Assembly: GCA_963739985.1 (NCBI GenBank)
Contig: CAVUCE010000022.1
Span: 1 to 64,000, forward strand
Direction of reading: 5' to 3'
Length of the DNA stretch: 64,000 nucleotides
Origin: CAVUCE01 sp963739985
GTDB taxonomy: Bacteria > Bacteroidota > Ignavibacteria > Ignavibacteriales > Ignavibacteriaceae
In this document: piece by piece, positions 46,001 through 54,162 of the stretch
Numbering within the stretch: the first letter of the stretch is position 1
Layout: each line of letters starts with the position of its first letter
Translations under genes and position numbers: made by a program
Notes under the pieces: generated by a model
What the model saw: the letters and a program-made list of their open reading frames with translations, nothing else
What the model was told of the DNA's origin: nothing
The model's database searches: none

Positions 46001-46272
46001 GCTTGAACTATCACCGCGACTCCATCAACATAAGTATGATTTGTACCTTTAGGCCAAACACCACTTCTAGTAGGTTGGTTCTGCCAATCAGCTATTTCAC
46101 CAAAGTTATAGAAAACTGTCTGAACCAGGTTTCCATCCATAACACCCATTTTAGTGTTATTATGGTTTCCCTTGTTTTTATCCACAATTCTTTGGGAATA
46201 GCTAATATAAGAAGTACTGAGTACCAATGTGATAGCTAAAAATATTATACTTTTAATACGATTGTGTTTCAC
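43021..46272 (-). CDS. Giant secreted protein with Fn3 and calcium-loop segments
   Basis: This 1083-residue protein has a signal peptide (FLAITLVLSTSYISYSQ) and an N-terminal domain shared with the partial gene at the right end of the window (RIVDKNKG, EIADWQNQPTRSGVWPKGTN). It also has several aspartate-rich calcium-binding-like loops (DNDHDGLTDEK; DLNKNGKWDTGEPLNDD; DQNKNGLFEAGD), a fibronectin-III-like domain near residues 540-680, and a C-terminal sorting-like domain (VVPNPYVGAASWEP; GVYVYHVETPDGQTKIGR). It is probably exported by the T9SS and placed on the surface. Its position next to the TonB receptor suggests a role in substrate capture or scaffold formation. The exact function is unknown. 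Confidence 0.75.
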   Translation of the reverse strand: MKHNRIKSIIFLAITLVLSTSYISYSQRIVDKNKGNHNNTKMGVMDGNLVQTVFYNFGEIADWQNQPTRSGVWPKGTNHTYVDGVAVIVQAEAKDPQGKTIHPLETNYYEYTRYDPATGVTYGWWPLPGYANPNQSSVARSDDPTTWPTTWPDRGSDWNGKWNGYFGKGIKNADLESYFVFDDNEDREYMLKNNFYPDQDDPTRGGLGMQVHGRGFQWSQVLAADVIFWYYEITNMGTTDYPKTLFAQYVDWGIGGHDNSSNNAGDYDEVLNISYAWSTVSYGSPGHWSPVGYAGYAFLESPGIDYDNIDNDHDGLTDEKRNNDASVFITQPSNDPYLRDITQDTLRFRNYYGYSWKPHWDADENANWKTYTDLNKNGKWDTGEPLNDDVGTDGIGPFDAGYTGPDADGSEGDGKPEQGEPDFGILDKDESDQLGLTGFAIFATHTYDLNNDEKNWQALSALPTPHGQTLVGVNLGNYFSSYLFHMDGRNTYAAQTGQIEETGSTERFSMSLLFGIDKQDLFRRKKTIQSIYNANYRFAKPPEKATIKAIAGDHKVTLYWDDRAEKTFDAFYQRYNFEGYRIYRSTEPNFLQDQVITDAYGKATFRKPLAQFDLKDGVTGLHPIAVNGAMFYLGDDSGIQHSYVDTTVQNGQTYYYAVVAYDKGYVTTTINGDVTGIPPSETTATIKIDINGHAKTDVNTAVVTPRAPSAGYIPPEIQSFSASGPGTGTAAVTILDPDSVKNLDTYRLEFKDNSPFHIDEAPYYRIVDYTSKDTVLPYTRLTGGQATTQVINGFSLKINNDTAVTINQSQTGWQKGSSNYFVQVGFDTRYASKYQSQRVNFPADFLVHFTEPGKGDTSYPADVFSGAIASNIQIEDLTDNIPHMQFIFFDQNKNGLFEAGDAVFIIAGDSINAKVTGFANRHVGWSVTLLQDTSISANNQLAPQPGDTYKIVTTKPFRSGEYYQFSTKSPSFDKNKLTSDMNNISVVPNPYVGAASWEPATTDVGRGQRLIYFIHLPAKCTIRIYTISGNLVQTLEHDAGLTNGQEPWNLVSRDGMNISFGVYVYHVETPDGQTKIGRFAVIK

Positions 46273-46300
46273 GGTTAAATACCTTCTTAATTTCTCATCA

Positions 46301-48994
46301 TTAAAAGTTCATAGAAGCACCGATTAATATTTGACGTGGTGCGCTATAAAAATCAGGTCTTGTAAAAAATTGCTGTAAATTATTTATTCCATGAGGCCGA
46401 GATTGATCTCTAGTAAGTTCGAGTGTATAACCAGCTCTTCCAGTATCAGTAAAAACATCAAGTTCATTTGCAATATCAAATAGATTATAAATTTTAGCAA
46501 ACACAGAAAAGTTTGTTCCGAGCAACTTGAAGTATTTAGTTAAGTACAAATCGACATTGAAAAAGGTTGGACGAGTTGCACTATTTTCAAGACCGGTTCT
46601 TTGATTTTGGAAAGATGGTGTGTACGGCAAACCCGAACCTAACTGACCGACAGCACTAATTATATAATCATCCGGAGTACCAACGGTAAGAGTAAAATTT
46701 AACGAGTGCCTTCTATCCCAATTTAATGGGACTAATTGTTTATTTACTTCAACGGGGGGAGAAGATTGTGCTTTATTAAACGCTTCATTCGGATCAGAAG
46801 CATTTCCATTAGCTACTTGATATGTATAGTCAATAGTTGCACCAAAACCGTCAGCAAATTTCTTTTCCAATGAAATAGTTATACCTGAAACAGCTCCATA
46901 ATCACGATTTATGTATTCTGCAAATTTTCTAAAATTATTTTTTAGATGAATTGCAACACCTAGAAGATTTCTGATATCCTTATAATAAGCTGTTACATTA
47001 ACACCAAAATTAGTAAACAACTCTTGCTGTAGGCCTATTTCATACATTGTTGTTTCTTGAGGTTTCAAATCAGCATTTCCGATTGAATTTCCTACAAAAT
47101 CAGGAAAATCTCCTGTTAAAGGAATTCTAAAATTTGGATTTCTATATAAGTAATCGAAAGGAGGAATTTGGAAAAAATGACCATATGATATATGAACCGC
47201 TCCTTTATCAGTTATAGGATATGAGATTCCAATTCTAGGACTCAGTTGATACTTAGCCGAAGCTTTTTTGAAATATTTTGACGGGAAAGGGGGTCGAATA
47301 TTATCCAGAGCAGAAACGCTATCAGGATTTATAAGAACTCTACCGTCAGGTTCAAAGTAATCGAATCTTACACCAACATTAACTATAAGATAACTAAGTT
47401 CAATTTTGTCTTGAATGTACCCGGCAAGTTGATAAGGATGGTTTGCATAAACATTATAGTTAAAGGCACCCGGAGTAGGCAGAGTAGGTGCATAGTTATT
47501 AGAAGGATCTAGAATTATTTGGAAATCTTTATGGTCCAATGTATGATAATCTATTTCTACACCGGCTTTCATTTCGTGAACATTAGTGACTTGATCGGTA
47601 AAATCAAGTTTAGCCGTATAAGTGTTCGTTTTTTGTTGATAATGCCAATTCTCTGTTCCAGCCGTTAAAAATGAATTTCCACTAACCTGTCTTTGATATT
47701 CAACGGGTACATATCGCGGATCCAGCGGGTTTGAGTATACATATTGTTTGAAATCCGATAAATACATAGATCCCAGCACATCAAGAAAAGCAGACTGGCT
47801 AAAAACATGAGTATAACTTATACTACCTAAAAGACTGGTTTGATATTTTTTATAATCCCCATCCGGATTAAACCTATACAAATGATTGTAATCCTTATAA
47901 TCATGTTTCTGATATAATGCTTCCACAACTATTCCTTTTCCACTACCGACTTTAAACTGCAACTTTCCCTGTAATGAAAGTTGCCGGGAATAATTCATGG
48001 GAACATTTGCTCCATCGCCAGTTGCACCGACATACCATTTGCTGGGATCACCTGCATTGAAGTTTGATGAGTCGGATGGGTTGAATATTCTTTTACCGTA
48101 TAAATAACCATCATCGTTCAAATATCTGCCAGAACCAAAAAACCTTACAAAATTATCAGTACCGGGAATCGGCCCGCTCAAACTTCCTTGAATATTATAA
48201 GTCCTTAGCGGATGAAGTCCTCCCATGAAGGAAAACAAATTTGTTCTGCTTGTCATATAATCACCGTTGTACCAACTTAAACTACCAGAATAATGGTTAC
48301 CCGGAATTTTAGTAATCTGATTGACTACTCCGGATAATGCCTGACCATATTCCGCATTAAAAGTACCAGTAATTACTTGTAGCTCTTGAATACTGTTAAC
48401 ATCAGCCTGCATTGTTTGCTGACCGGAAAATACATCATTTACGGAAACACCGTCTATCATGTATTTTACTTCACCAATTCTGCCACCTCTAAAATGCCCG
48501 TTTACAACTCCAGCTTGTAAGTTTACAACAGATTGAACATCTTCTACCGGAAGCATGTTTATATCATTACCGCTAATACTTTGCTGAGTGGATGTTAAAT
48601 CTTTTTGCACTATAGGTTTTGAAGCGGTAACTACGACTCCTTTTATCTCAACAGCTTTTTGACTCATTTTAAAGTCGAGTTTGGTAGTTTGATCCGCGGA
48701 AACGTTTACATTGGTGATTGTTACAGACTGATAACCTATTAATGAAGCTTTTACTTCATATGTACCAGGTGGAATATTTAGAATATAGTATTCACCATTT
48801 ATATCCGTTGCGGCTCCCATTGTAGTCCCTACAATTATCACATTAACTCCAATTAGAGTTTCGTTTGTAGTGGCATCAATAATTTTTCCTGCAATTTTTC
48901 CTGTTGTGCCAGCAAAAGAATTGCATGAGAAAATTAGAAAAATGGTTAAAAAGCCGAGATAAAATAATTTTAATTTAGTATACAATTTATTCAT
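46301..48994 (-). CDS. TonB-dependent receptor with carboxypeptidase-regulatory-like N-terminus
   Basis: This 897-residue outer-membrane receptor has a signal peptide, a carboxypeptidase-regulatory-like beta-sandwich (residues about 30-115, GKIAGKIIDATTNETLIGVN), a plug domain (about 130-230, HFRGGRIGEVKYMIDGVSVN) and a 22-strand-type barrel with a terminal YSAPRQILIGASMNF. It should import oligosaccharides using TonB energy, as SusC-type receptors do. No SusD partner gene lies beside it; instead a duplicated T9SS surface protein precedes it. A hairpin terminator stands between the two genes (49046-49080). The gene after it, 28 bp away, encodes the giant secreted protein. Confidence 0.93.
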   Translation of the reverse strand: MNKLYTKLKLFYLGFLTIFLIFSCNSFAGTTGKIAGKIIDATTNETLIGVNVIIVGTTMGAATDINGEYYILNIPPGTYEVKASLIGYQSVTITNVNVSADQTTKLDFKMSQKAVEIKGVVVTASKPIVQKDLTSTQQSISGNDINMLPVEDVQSVVNLQAGVVNGHFRGGRIGEVKYMIDGVSVNDVFSGQQTMQADVNSIQELQVITGTFNAEYGQALSGVVNQITKIPGNHYSGSLSWYNGDYMTSRTNLFSFMGGLHPLRTYNIQGSLSGPIPGTDNFVRFFGSGRYLNDDGYLYGKRIFNPSDSSNFNAGDPSKWYVGATGDGANVPMNYSRQLSLQGKLQFKVGSGKGIVVEALYQKHDYKDYNHLYRFNPDGDYKKYQTSLLGSISYTHVFSQSAFLDVLGSMYLSDFKQYVYSNPLDPRYVPVEYQRQVSGNSFLTAGTENWHYQQKTNTYTAKLDFTDQVTNVHEMKAGVEIDYHTLDHKDFQIILDPSNNYAPTLPTPGAFNYNVYANHPYQLAGYIQDKIELSYLIVNVGVRFDYFEPDGRVLINPDSVSALDNIRPPFPSKYFKKASAKYQLSPRIGISYPITDKGAVHISYGHFFQIPPFDYLYRNPNFRIPLTGDFPDFVGNSIGNADLKPQETTMYEIGLQQELFTNFGVNVTAYYKDIRNLLGVAIHLKNNFRKFAEYINRDYGAVSGITISLEKKFADGFGATIDYTYQVANGNASDPNEAFNKAQSSPPVEVNKQLVPLNWDRRHSLNFTLTVGTPDDYIISAVGQLGSGLPYTPSFQNQRTGLENSATRPTFFNVDLYLTKYFKLLGTNFSVFAKIYNLFDIANELDVFTDTGRAGYTLELTRDQSRPHGINNLQQFFTRPDFYSAPRQILIGASMNF

Positions 48995-49045
48995 AATTTT
49001 TAACTTGCTAATTATGTTAATGAACCGAGCAAGAGGAAGTGATAT

Positions 49046-49080
49046 TTAAAAACAGGGAGTGTTATATTTCAAACACTCCC
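49046..49080 (-). terminator. Intrinsic terminator inside the locus (attenuator)
   Basis: On the minus strand a 9-bp perfect stem, GGGAGTGTT/AACACTCCC with an 8-base loop, is followed by TGTTTTT. It begins 19 bp after the stop of the duplicated surface protein and precedes the TonB receptor. It should end most transcripts after the first three genes and let a fraction read through, giving high surface-protein expression and lower receptor levels. Confidence 0.85.
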
Positions 49081-49098
49081 ATGAGTTAAAAAGGACTC

Positions 49099-51759
49099 TT
49101 ACTTAAGAAGAATCATCTTCATTGTTTGAACATTTTCTCCTGCTTGAACTCTATATAAATAAGTTCCACTAGCAACTTTCTGTCCTAAATCGTTAACTCC
49201 ATTCCAAACAACATTATGTGTTCCGGCTGTTTGGTTTGAATTAACTAATGTTGAAACTTGCCTACCCAACATATCATAAACAACAACTTTAACAGGCACA
49301 GAATGAGGTATTGTATAGCTTATTACAGTTGAAGGATTGAAAGGGTTAGGATAATTCTGATTTACCTGGAAGTTAACCGGCTGCATTTGTTTGCCATCTA
49401 CAGCGGTAAGACCAGTGATTTTGGTAATTGATAAGTCATCAAAATATACTGTTCCAACAAAAGTTGAGTAAACATGTAATCTGACTTCCAAAGCTTTTGC
49501 AATTTTATCAGTTGTACTTGTATCTGGAACTTGAACATCTACATAGAACTTTGTCCAATCAAAAGACGCTGCATTTGGAAATGTGAATTGATAATCATTT
49601 CCACCAATAGGATTATAACCATCATTGTTTCCAATAGCATCAGTAAAGAACTGGGGTGTTACACCAACGGCCCAAGTGCTGGGGTATTTTGCAGCAGAAT
49701 CAGGAGACAAGCCGCTTGCTTTTACCCAAACACTAATTCTTAATGAGTCGCCCGGTTGTACATTAGTAAGATGTGAAATATCTTGTCCGTCGCTTGTAGT
49801 TTTAGCAAGCTTATTCATCGGCGAGAAATCACTTCCATCGAATTTATATCTTCTAGTTCCGACAAATCCATCTTGAGCATCCCGTCCTGATGGTAATACG
49901 AATTTTAACGAATAATTACCAGAATGCGCTGCTTCATTCGTAACAATAGTATTCTCAAATCCTTTATTAAGTACTCCATCATTTCCACCGACCGGAGGTA
50001 ACCAATAATACCATCCTGTTGGAACGCCAACCGCAGTATTCCAATCCTGTCCGGCCCAACCACCTCTTCCAATAAACATGAAATCATCGGCCCAAACCGT
50101 ACCGGTTGCATTTTTACCGGCAACAAAACTAATATACATTTTCCATGCGGCCTTTGGTAAAGAAATTTGACCAACTGCAGTAGTATCGCCTAGCCATCCA
50201 GAACTTGAAGCTGTGCTTTGATCAATTGGTAACTTAATTGTACCCATCAAAGCGCCGGCACTATCATAAAAAGTATAAGCGATATACCATTTCTGATCAT
50301 CAGTAGTAGGATTTGTATTAACATTCATTGTTTTAACCAACGCACCAAATTTTAGATCGACGTTAGCTGAAACCGTGGGTGACCAGATATCGCACATATT
50401 TTCGGATACCCATGAAGCTGAATCACTGGTTGCTGATTTTTCAATTTTCAATGAATGTCCCATTGAGACAGATTGATCAGTTGCCCAGGTTAATGTAGCT
50501 CCATTAGGCTCATTACCTTTCATCCAAAATGACGGAAGATTAGATTCAAATCCACCAACACTGGAAATTTGCGGAGCCTCTAATTTTGTAACGGTTAAGT
50601 CATCAAAATAGATGGTTCCGACAAATGTAGAATAAACATGTAATCTAACTTCGAGAGAGTTTGCAATTTTACCGCTTGTGTTTGCAGTATCAGGAATTTT
50701 CACATCAAGATAAAATTGTTTCCAATCAAAGGAAGTTGCATTTGGTAAGACAAATTGATAATCAATTGCACTTAATGGATCATACCCATCATGATTGCCG
50801 TATTTGTCAAATATCATAGGTGTTAATCCAACAGACCAGGTTGAAGGATATTTTGCAGCTGAGTCCGGATGTAGATTACTACCTTTCAACCATACACTAA
50901 TTCTAACTACATCACCAGGTTTAATTGAAGGATCAATATCTGTAAAGGGCAGTCTGTGTGTAGCGACAAAAGCGTCTTGAGCATCTCTTCCCATAGGAAG
51001 GTCAAACTTTAATGAATGAGTACCTGAATGAGCTGCTTCAGTTGTTACAACTGTATTTTCAAATCCTTTATTAAGTTGGCCATCGTTTCCTCCTAAAGGC
51101 GGAAGCCAATAGAACCAATCAGTTGGAACTCCTAGTTGAGTATTCCAATCTTGACCAGCCCAACCACCTCTTCCTATGAAGATGAAATCGTCTGCCCAAA
51201 CAGTACCAGTTGCATTTTTACCTGCAACAAAACTAATAATCATTTTCCAGGCTGCTTTAGGAAGAGAAATTTGACCAACTGCTGTTGTATCAGCCATCCA
51301 ACCAGAACTACTGGCCTGACTTTGATCGATTGGCAATTTTACAGTTCCCATTAAGGCACCGGCACTATCATAAAAAGTATAAGCAATGTACCATTTTTGA
51401 TCCTCATTGGTAGGGTTAGTGTTTACATTCATAGTTTTAATATATGCACCGAATTTTAGGTCAACATTTGCAGAAACTGTAGATGACCAGATATCGCACA
51501 TATTATCGGATACCCATGCAGCAGAATCACCTGTGGCAGTTTTTTCAATTTTAATGGAATGTCCCATTGATTTGAATTGATCAGTTGCCCATGTTAGGGT
51601 GCTACCGCTTGGTTGGTTACCCATAGTCCAAAATGCGGGAAGATTACCTTCAAAGCCCCCGATTTGATCTAGTTTAGATTGTGCGTCAGCTTGCCACTGA
51701 AAAGCACACATCAGGAAAACTGCCATTAAAATCGGTATAAATCGGCCGAATTTTTTCAT
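49099..51759 (-). CDS. Duplicated surface sugar-binding-like T9SS protein
   Basis: This 886-residue protein has a signal peptide ending QADAQ, then two tandem copies of a roughly 370-390-residue unit. The copies start at about residues 33 (IGGFEGNLPAFWTMGNQPSG) and 397 (VGGFESNLPSFWMKGNEPNG) and are close to 80% alike by eye. Each unit appears to contain two beta-sandwich modules like family-4/9 carbohydrate-binding modules, each ending in a VYFDDL/VWADDF-type strand. A T9SS type-A sorting domain (NYPNPFNPSTVISYTIPHSV near residue 803) ends the protein. It is probably a surface glycan-binding protein doing the work SusD does elsewhere. An extra loop in the second copy (DFSPMNKLAKTTSDGQDISH) distinguishes them. 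Confidence 0.8.
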   Translation of the reverse strand: MKKFGRFIPILMAVFLMCAFQWQADAQSKLDQIGGFEGNLPAFWTMGNQPSGSTLTWATDQFKSMGHSIKIEKTATGDSAAWVSDNMCDIWSSTVSANVDLKFGAYIKTMNVNTNPTNEDQKWYIAYTFYDSAGALMGTVKLPIDQSQASSSGWMADTTAVGQISLPKAAWKMIISFVAGKNATGTVWADDFIFIGRGGWAGQDWNTQLGVPTDWFYWLPPLGGNDGQLNKGFENTVVTTEAAHSGTHSLKFDLPMGRDAQDAFVATHRLPFTDIDPSIKPGDVVRISVWLKGSNLHPDSAAKYPSTWSVGLTPMIFDKYGNHDGYDPLSAIDYQFVLPNATSFDWKQFYLDVKIPDTANTSGKIANSLEVRLHVYSTFVGTIYFDDLTVTKLEAPQISSVGGFESNLPSFWMKGNEPNGATLTWATDQSVSMGHSLKIEKSATSDSASWVSENMCDIWSPTVSANVDLKFGALVKTMNVNTNPTTDDQKWYIAYTFYDSAGALMGTIKLPIDQSTASSSGWLGDTTAVGQISLPKAAWKMYISFVAGKNATGTVWADDFMFIGRGGWAGQDWNTAVGVPTGWYYWLPPVGGNDGVLNKGFENTIVTNEAAHSGNYSLKFVLPSGRDAQDGFVGTRRYKFDGSDFSPMNKLAKTTSDGQDISHLTNVQPGDSLRISVWVKASGLSPDSAAKYPSTWAVGVTPQFFTDAIGNNDGYNPIGGNDYQFTFPNAASFDWTKFYVDVQVPDTSTTDKIAKALEVRLHVYSTFVGTVYFDDLSITKITGLTAVDGKQMQPVNFQVNQNYPNPFNPSTVISYTIPHSVPVKVVVYDMLGRQVSTLVNSNQTAGTHNVVWNGVNDLGQKVASGTYLYRVQAGENVQTMKMILLK

Positions 51760-51774
51760 AGCTTGCTCCTCTTT

Positions 51775-52791
51775 TTAGTTAGGTGTTATTTGATATTTTG
51801 TTACTGAAAAATTTCTAGGTTGATTAAATATGCTTGAAAGATTTTCTATAGTTGAACTAACCGGATGTAGAACGTCAACTTTTATTCTACCTGTTACCAG
51901 CATATCTACTGACCTTGAAAATGTAAAAGGATTTAACAATGAGCTCTTAAGAGTTAATTCCTTATGGAAAAACTCTTGAAGATTTATGTTAATAGAATCA
52001 TTCTTACCTGATAAACCGAAAACTACTATGCTACCGCCTTTCTTAGGAAAATTTAAGGATGATTGCGCTGCTTTAGAATTTCCAACGCATTCAATTACAA
52101 CATCAGCACCACCGCCAGTTAAATCTTTTATAATATTCCTTGTTTCATTATCGTTTGAATCAAATGCATAATCAGCACCAATATTTAGCGCCATTTCTCT
52201 TTTAGACAAAACGGGTTCTACAACAATAATTTTTGCAGCACCACTTAATTTCACCAGCTGGAGCATAATAAGACCTATTGTTCCGGCGCCTACTATAACA
52301 ACAGAATCTCCGTGTTTAATATTTGCTTGATCAATACCATGAATACAGCAAGACAAAGGTTCTGCAAATGATGCATTGCGTAATGAATAATCTTTAGGAA
52401 GTATATAAGCCTGGGAAACAGGAACTATAGAATATTCAGCAAATCCTCCATTTTCAGTTACTCCCAATGCTTTGAGATTTTTACAGAATTGAATTTTCCC
52501 CGCTCTACAATATTGACATTTACCACAGTAGATATTAGGATCCACAGCTATGTGATCACCAATATTATAATCATCAGAAACTTGATCACCAACCTCAACA
52601 ACTTCGCCTACATATTCGTGTCCGGTTATTACAGGTGAATTAGCAGGAGCTAATCCATGAAAGATGTGAAAGTCAGTACCGCATAGACCGCAAACTTCAA
52701 CTTTAATTCTCAAATCATTATGACCGATCTTTGCGAAGTCCGTTTCATTCACTTCTATAATTCCCGGTCCTTTGAAGATTGCTGCCTTCAT
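51775..52791 (-). CDS. Zinc-dependent medium-chain alcohol/polyol dehydrogenase
   Basis: This 338-residue MDR-family enzyme has the catalytic-zinc motif VCGLCGTDFHIFHG and GHEYVGEV, the structural-zinc cluster YCGKCQYCRAGKIQFC, and the NAD-binding VVIVGAGTIGLIMLQL, followed by GADVVIECVG. Sequence style is closest to sorbitol, threonine or other polyol dehydrogenases. Placed directly after lacI in the locus, it probably oxidises a sugar alcohol or related compound released from the substrate or signals its presence. The start follows the lacI stop by 22 bp. Precise substrate unknown. Confidence 0.9.
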   Translation of the reverse strand: MKAAIFKGPGIIEVNETDFAKIGHNDLRIKVEVCGLCGTDFHIFHGLAPANSPVITGHEYVGEVVEVGDQVSDDYNIGDHIAVDPNIYCGKCQYCRAGKIQFCKNLKALGVTENGGFAEYSIVPVSQAYILPKDYSLRNASFAEPLSCCIHGIDQANIKHGDSVVIVGAGTIGLIMLQLVKLSGAAKIIVVEPVLSKREMALNIGADYAFDSNDNETRNIIKDLTGGGADVVIECVGNSKAAQSSLNFPKKGGSIVVFGLSGKNDSININLQEFFHKELTLKSSLLNPFTFSRSVDMLVTGRIKVDVLHPVSSTIENLSSIFNQPRNFSVTKYQITPN

Positions 52792-52813
52792 TAAAAATCC
52801 TAATTAGTAAAAA

Positions 52814-53842
52814 TTATTTCAATCTTTTAGTCGATTTCCTTACTATCAATTCAACCGGAACCAGGGAACATTCAGAATGTCCGTTTGAATTTTCAGCTTT
52901 AAGAATTCTTGCCATCATTTTCATTGCCTCGGATCCCATTTCCGTCTTTAATACTCTAATTGTACTTAAAGGCGGATCAAGAGCTAAATCTGCTTCAACA
53001 TCATCAAAACCAATTACAGAAATATCCTCAGGTACTTTTAATTTTTGACTTTTCAAATATTGAATCACACCGATAGCCATAGCATCATTACATGCAAATA
53101 TTGCCGTAATCTTTTTATTTTGTTCGAGTAATTTTTTAGCCGCATTAAAACCATTTTCTCTAGCCGGATAGTCCTCATCGGAAATAATTGATTTTTCATC
53201 CACTTTTAATTTTGCATCAAGTAGTGCCTGCTTGTATCCCTTTAATCGGTCTTTGATACTAGGATGATTTATATCTCCTCCGATGAAGCCAATATTCTTA
53301 TGTCCCAAGTCTATAAGATGATTTGTTGCTTGAATTCCACCATTAATATTATCAATCATAACAGAAGGATAAGCTTTTGCCTTAGGTAGATAATCAATAA
53401 AAACAATCGGGATCTCAACAGTTTTCAATTTCGAAACAAATTTACCCGGTACTTTTCCAGCAATAATTAAACCGTCAACATTTCGTTCAAGTATGAATCT
53501 TGGCAAAGGTTTGGATTGGTTAAACTTTGACTCAATAGTAGTAAGCAGTAAATAATATTCCTTCTCTCTTGCTTCAAATTCAGTACCCAAAAATATTCTA
53601 GTATAAAAAGGCTCAGTTCTTAAAAAGTGATCGTTTGTCAACACAAAGCCAATATTACCGGTTTTCTGAGAGACTAAACCTCTAGCAGATCGAGATGGAT
53701 GATAGTTTAACTCTTTTATGGCATTTGATACCTTGTCTTTAGTTTCCTGCGGTATCCGCTTGTGGTTATGAATTACCAGCGATACTGTCGCTATAGAAAC
53801 GCCTGCCAATTTTGCTACATCTTTTATTGTTGGATTTGTCAT
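52814..53842 (-). CDS. LacI-family transcriptional regulator of the mannan locus
   Basis: This 342-residue regulator has the N-terminal helix-turn-helix IKDVAKLAGVSIATVSLVIH (residues 5-24), the hinge helix YHPSRSARGLVSQKTG and a periplasmic-binding-protein-like sensor domain (TGNIGFVLTNDHF; NIGFIGGDINHPSIKDRLKG; ISVIGFDDVEADLALDPPLS). It is the first gene of a leftward run of 16 genes. A 20-bp palindrome lies just 5 bp upstream of its start (53847-53866), so it very likely represses its own operon. The sensor domain should bind an oligosaccharide or its breakdown product. A matching site at 62829 suggests a second target. Confidence 0.93.
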   Translation of the reverse strand: MTNPTIKDVAKLAGVSIATVSLVIHNHKRIPQETKDKVSNAIKELNYHPSRSARGLVSQKTGNIGFVLTNDHFLRTEPFYTRIFLGTEFEAREKEYYLLLTTIESKFNQSKPLPRFILERNVDGLIIAGKVPGKFVSKLKTVEIPIVFIDYLPKAKAYPSVMIDNINGGIQATNHLIDLGHKNIGFIGGDINHPSIKDRLKGYKQALLDAKLKVDEKSIISDEDYPARENGFNAAKKLLEQNKKITAIFACNDAMAIGVIQYLKSQKLKVPEDISVIGFDDVEADLALDPPLSTIRVLKTEMGSEAMKMMARILKAENSNGHSECSLVPVELIVRKSTKRLK

Positions 53843-53846
53843 AGTT

Positions 53847-53866
53847 TTAGTTAAACGTTTAACTAA
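53847..53866. promoter_or_regulatory. LacI-family operator before lacI
   Basis: TTAGTTAAACGTTTAACTAA is a perfect 20-bp palindrome with the central CG typical of LacI-family operators. It lies 5 bp upstream of the lacI start, overlapping the expected ribosome-binding and leader region, so binding would block the start of the whole leftward operon. The 14-bp core GTTAAACGTTTAAC recurs at 62832-62845. Confidence 0.88.
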
Positions 53867-54162
53867 ATATTAACTTAAACTTTAAAATTCTATTTGTCAA
53901 GTATTGATTGTTACATCACTTTTTAACATTCGACAAAATTTTACACATGCTAACTAGATAAAACTTTAATAATTTAATATTTAGAATGATTCTTTAAAAA
54001 AATCTCATTAATAAAATATTTGAAAAATATGTTCAACACGAAAGGAAATGATTTATAATTTTTTGAAAGATATAATCAGCCTTATGAATATTTTGATTAT
54101 ATTCTGATGTAGATTTTTTACTTTAAATGCTTTATTAGAATTATGATAGGAGTTTTTGCGAT
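53867..54162. other. Divergent intergenic region between lacI and the lipoprotein gene
   Basis: No gene is seen. The region is very AT-rich, should hold the leftward lacI promoter and a rightward one, and ends with an AGGAG ribosome site for the lipoprotein gene. A loose inverted repeat (TATAATCA/TGATTATA) lies around 54072-54102. No other strong signal was found. Confidence 0.4.

Noticed and set aside
49531..51354. Frames opposite or inside the duplicated surface-protein gene
   Set aside because: They are shadows of the real frame. Their pairwise similarity merely reflects the internal duplication of the true gene.
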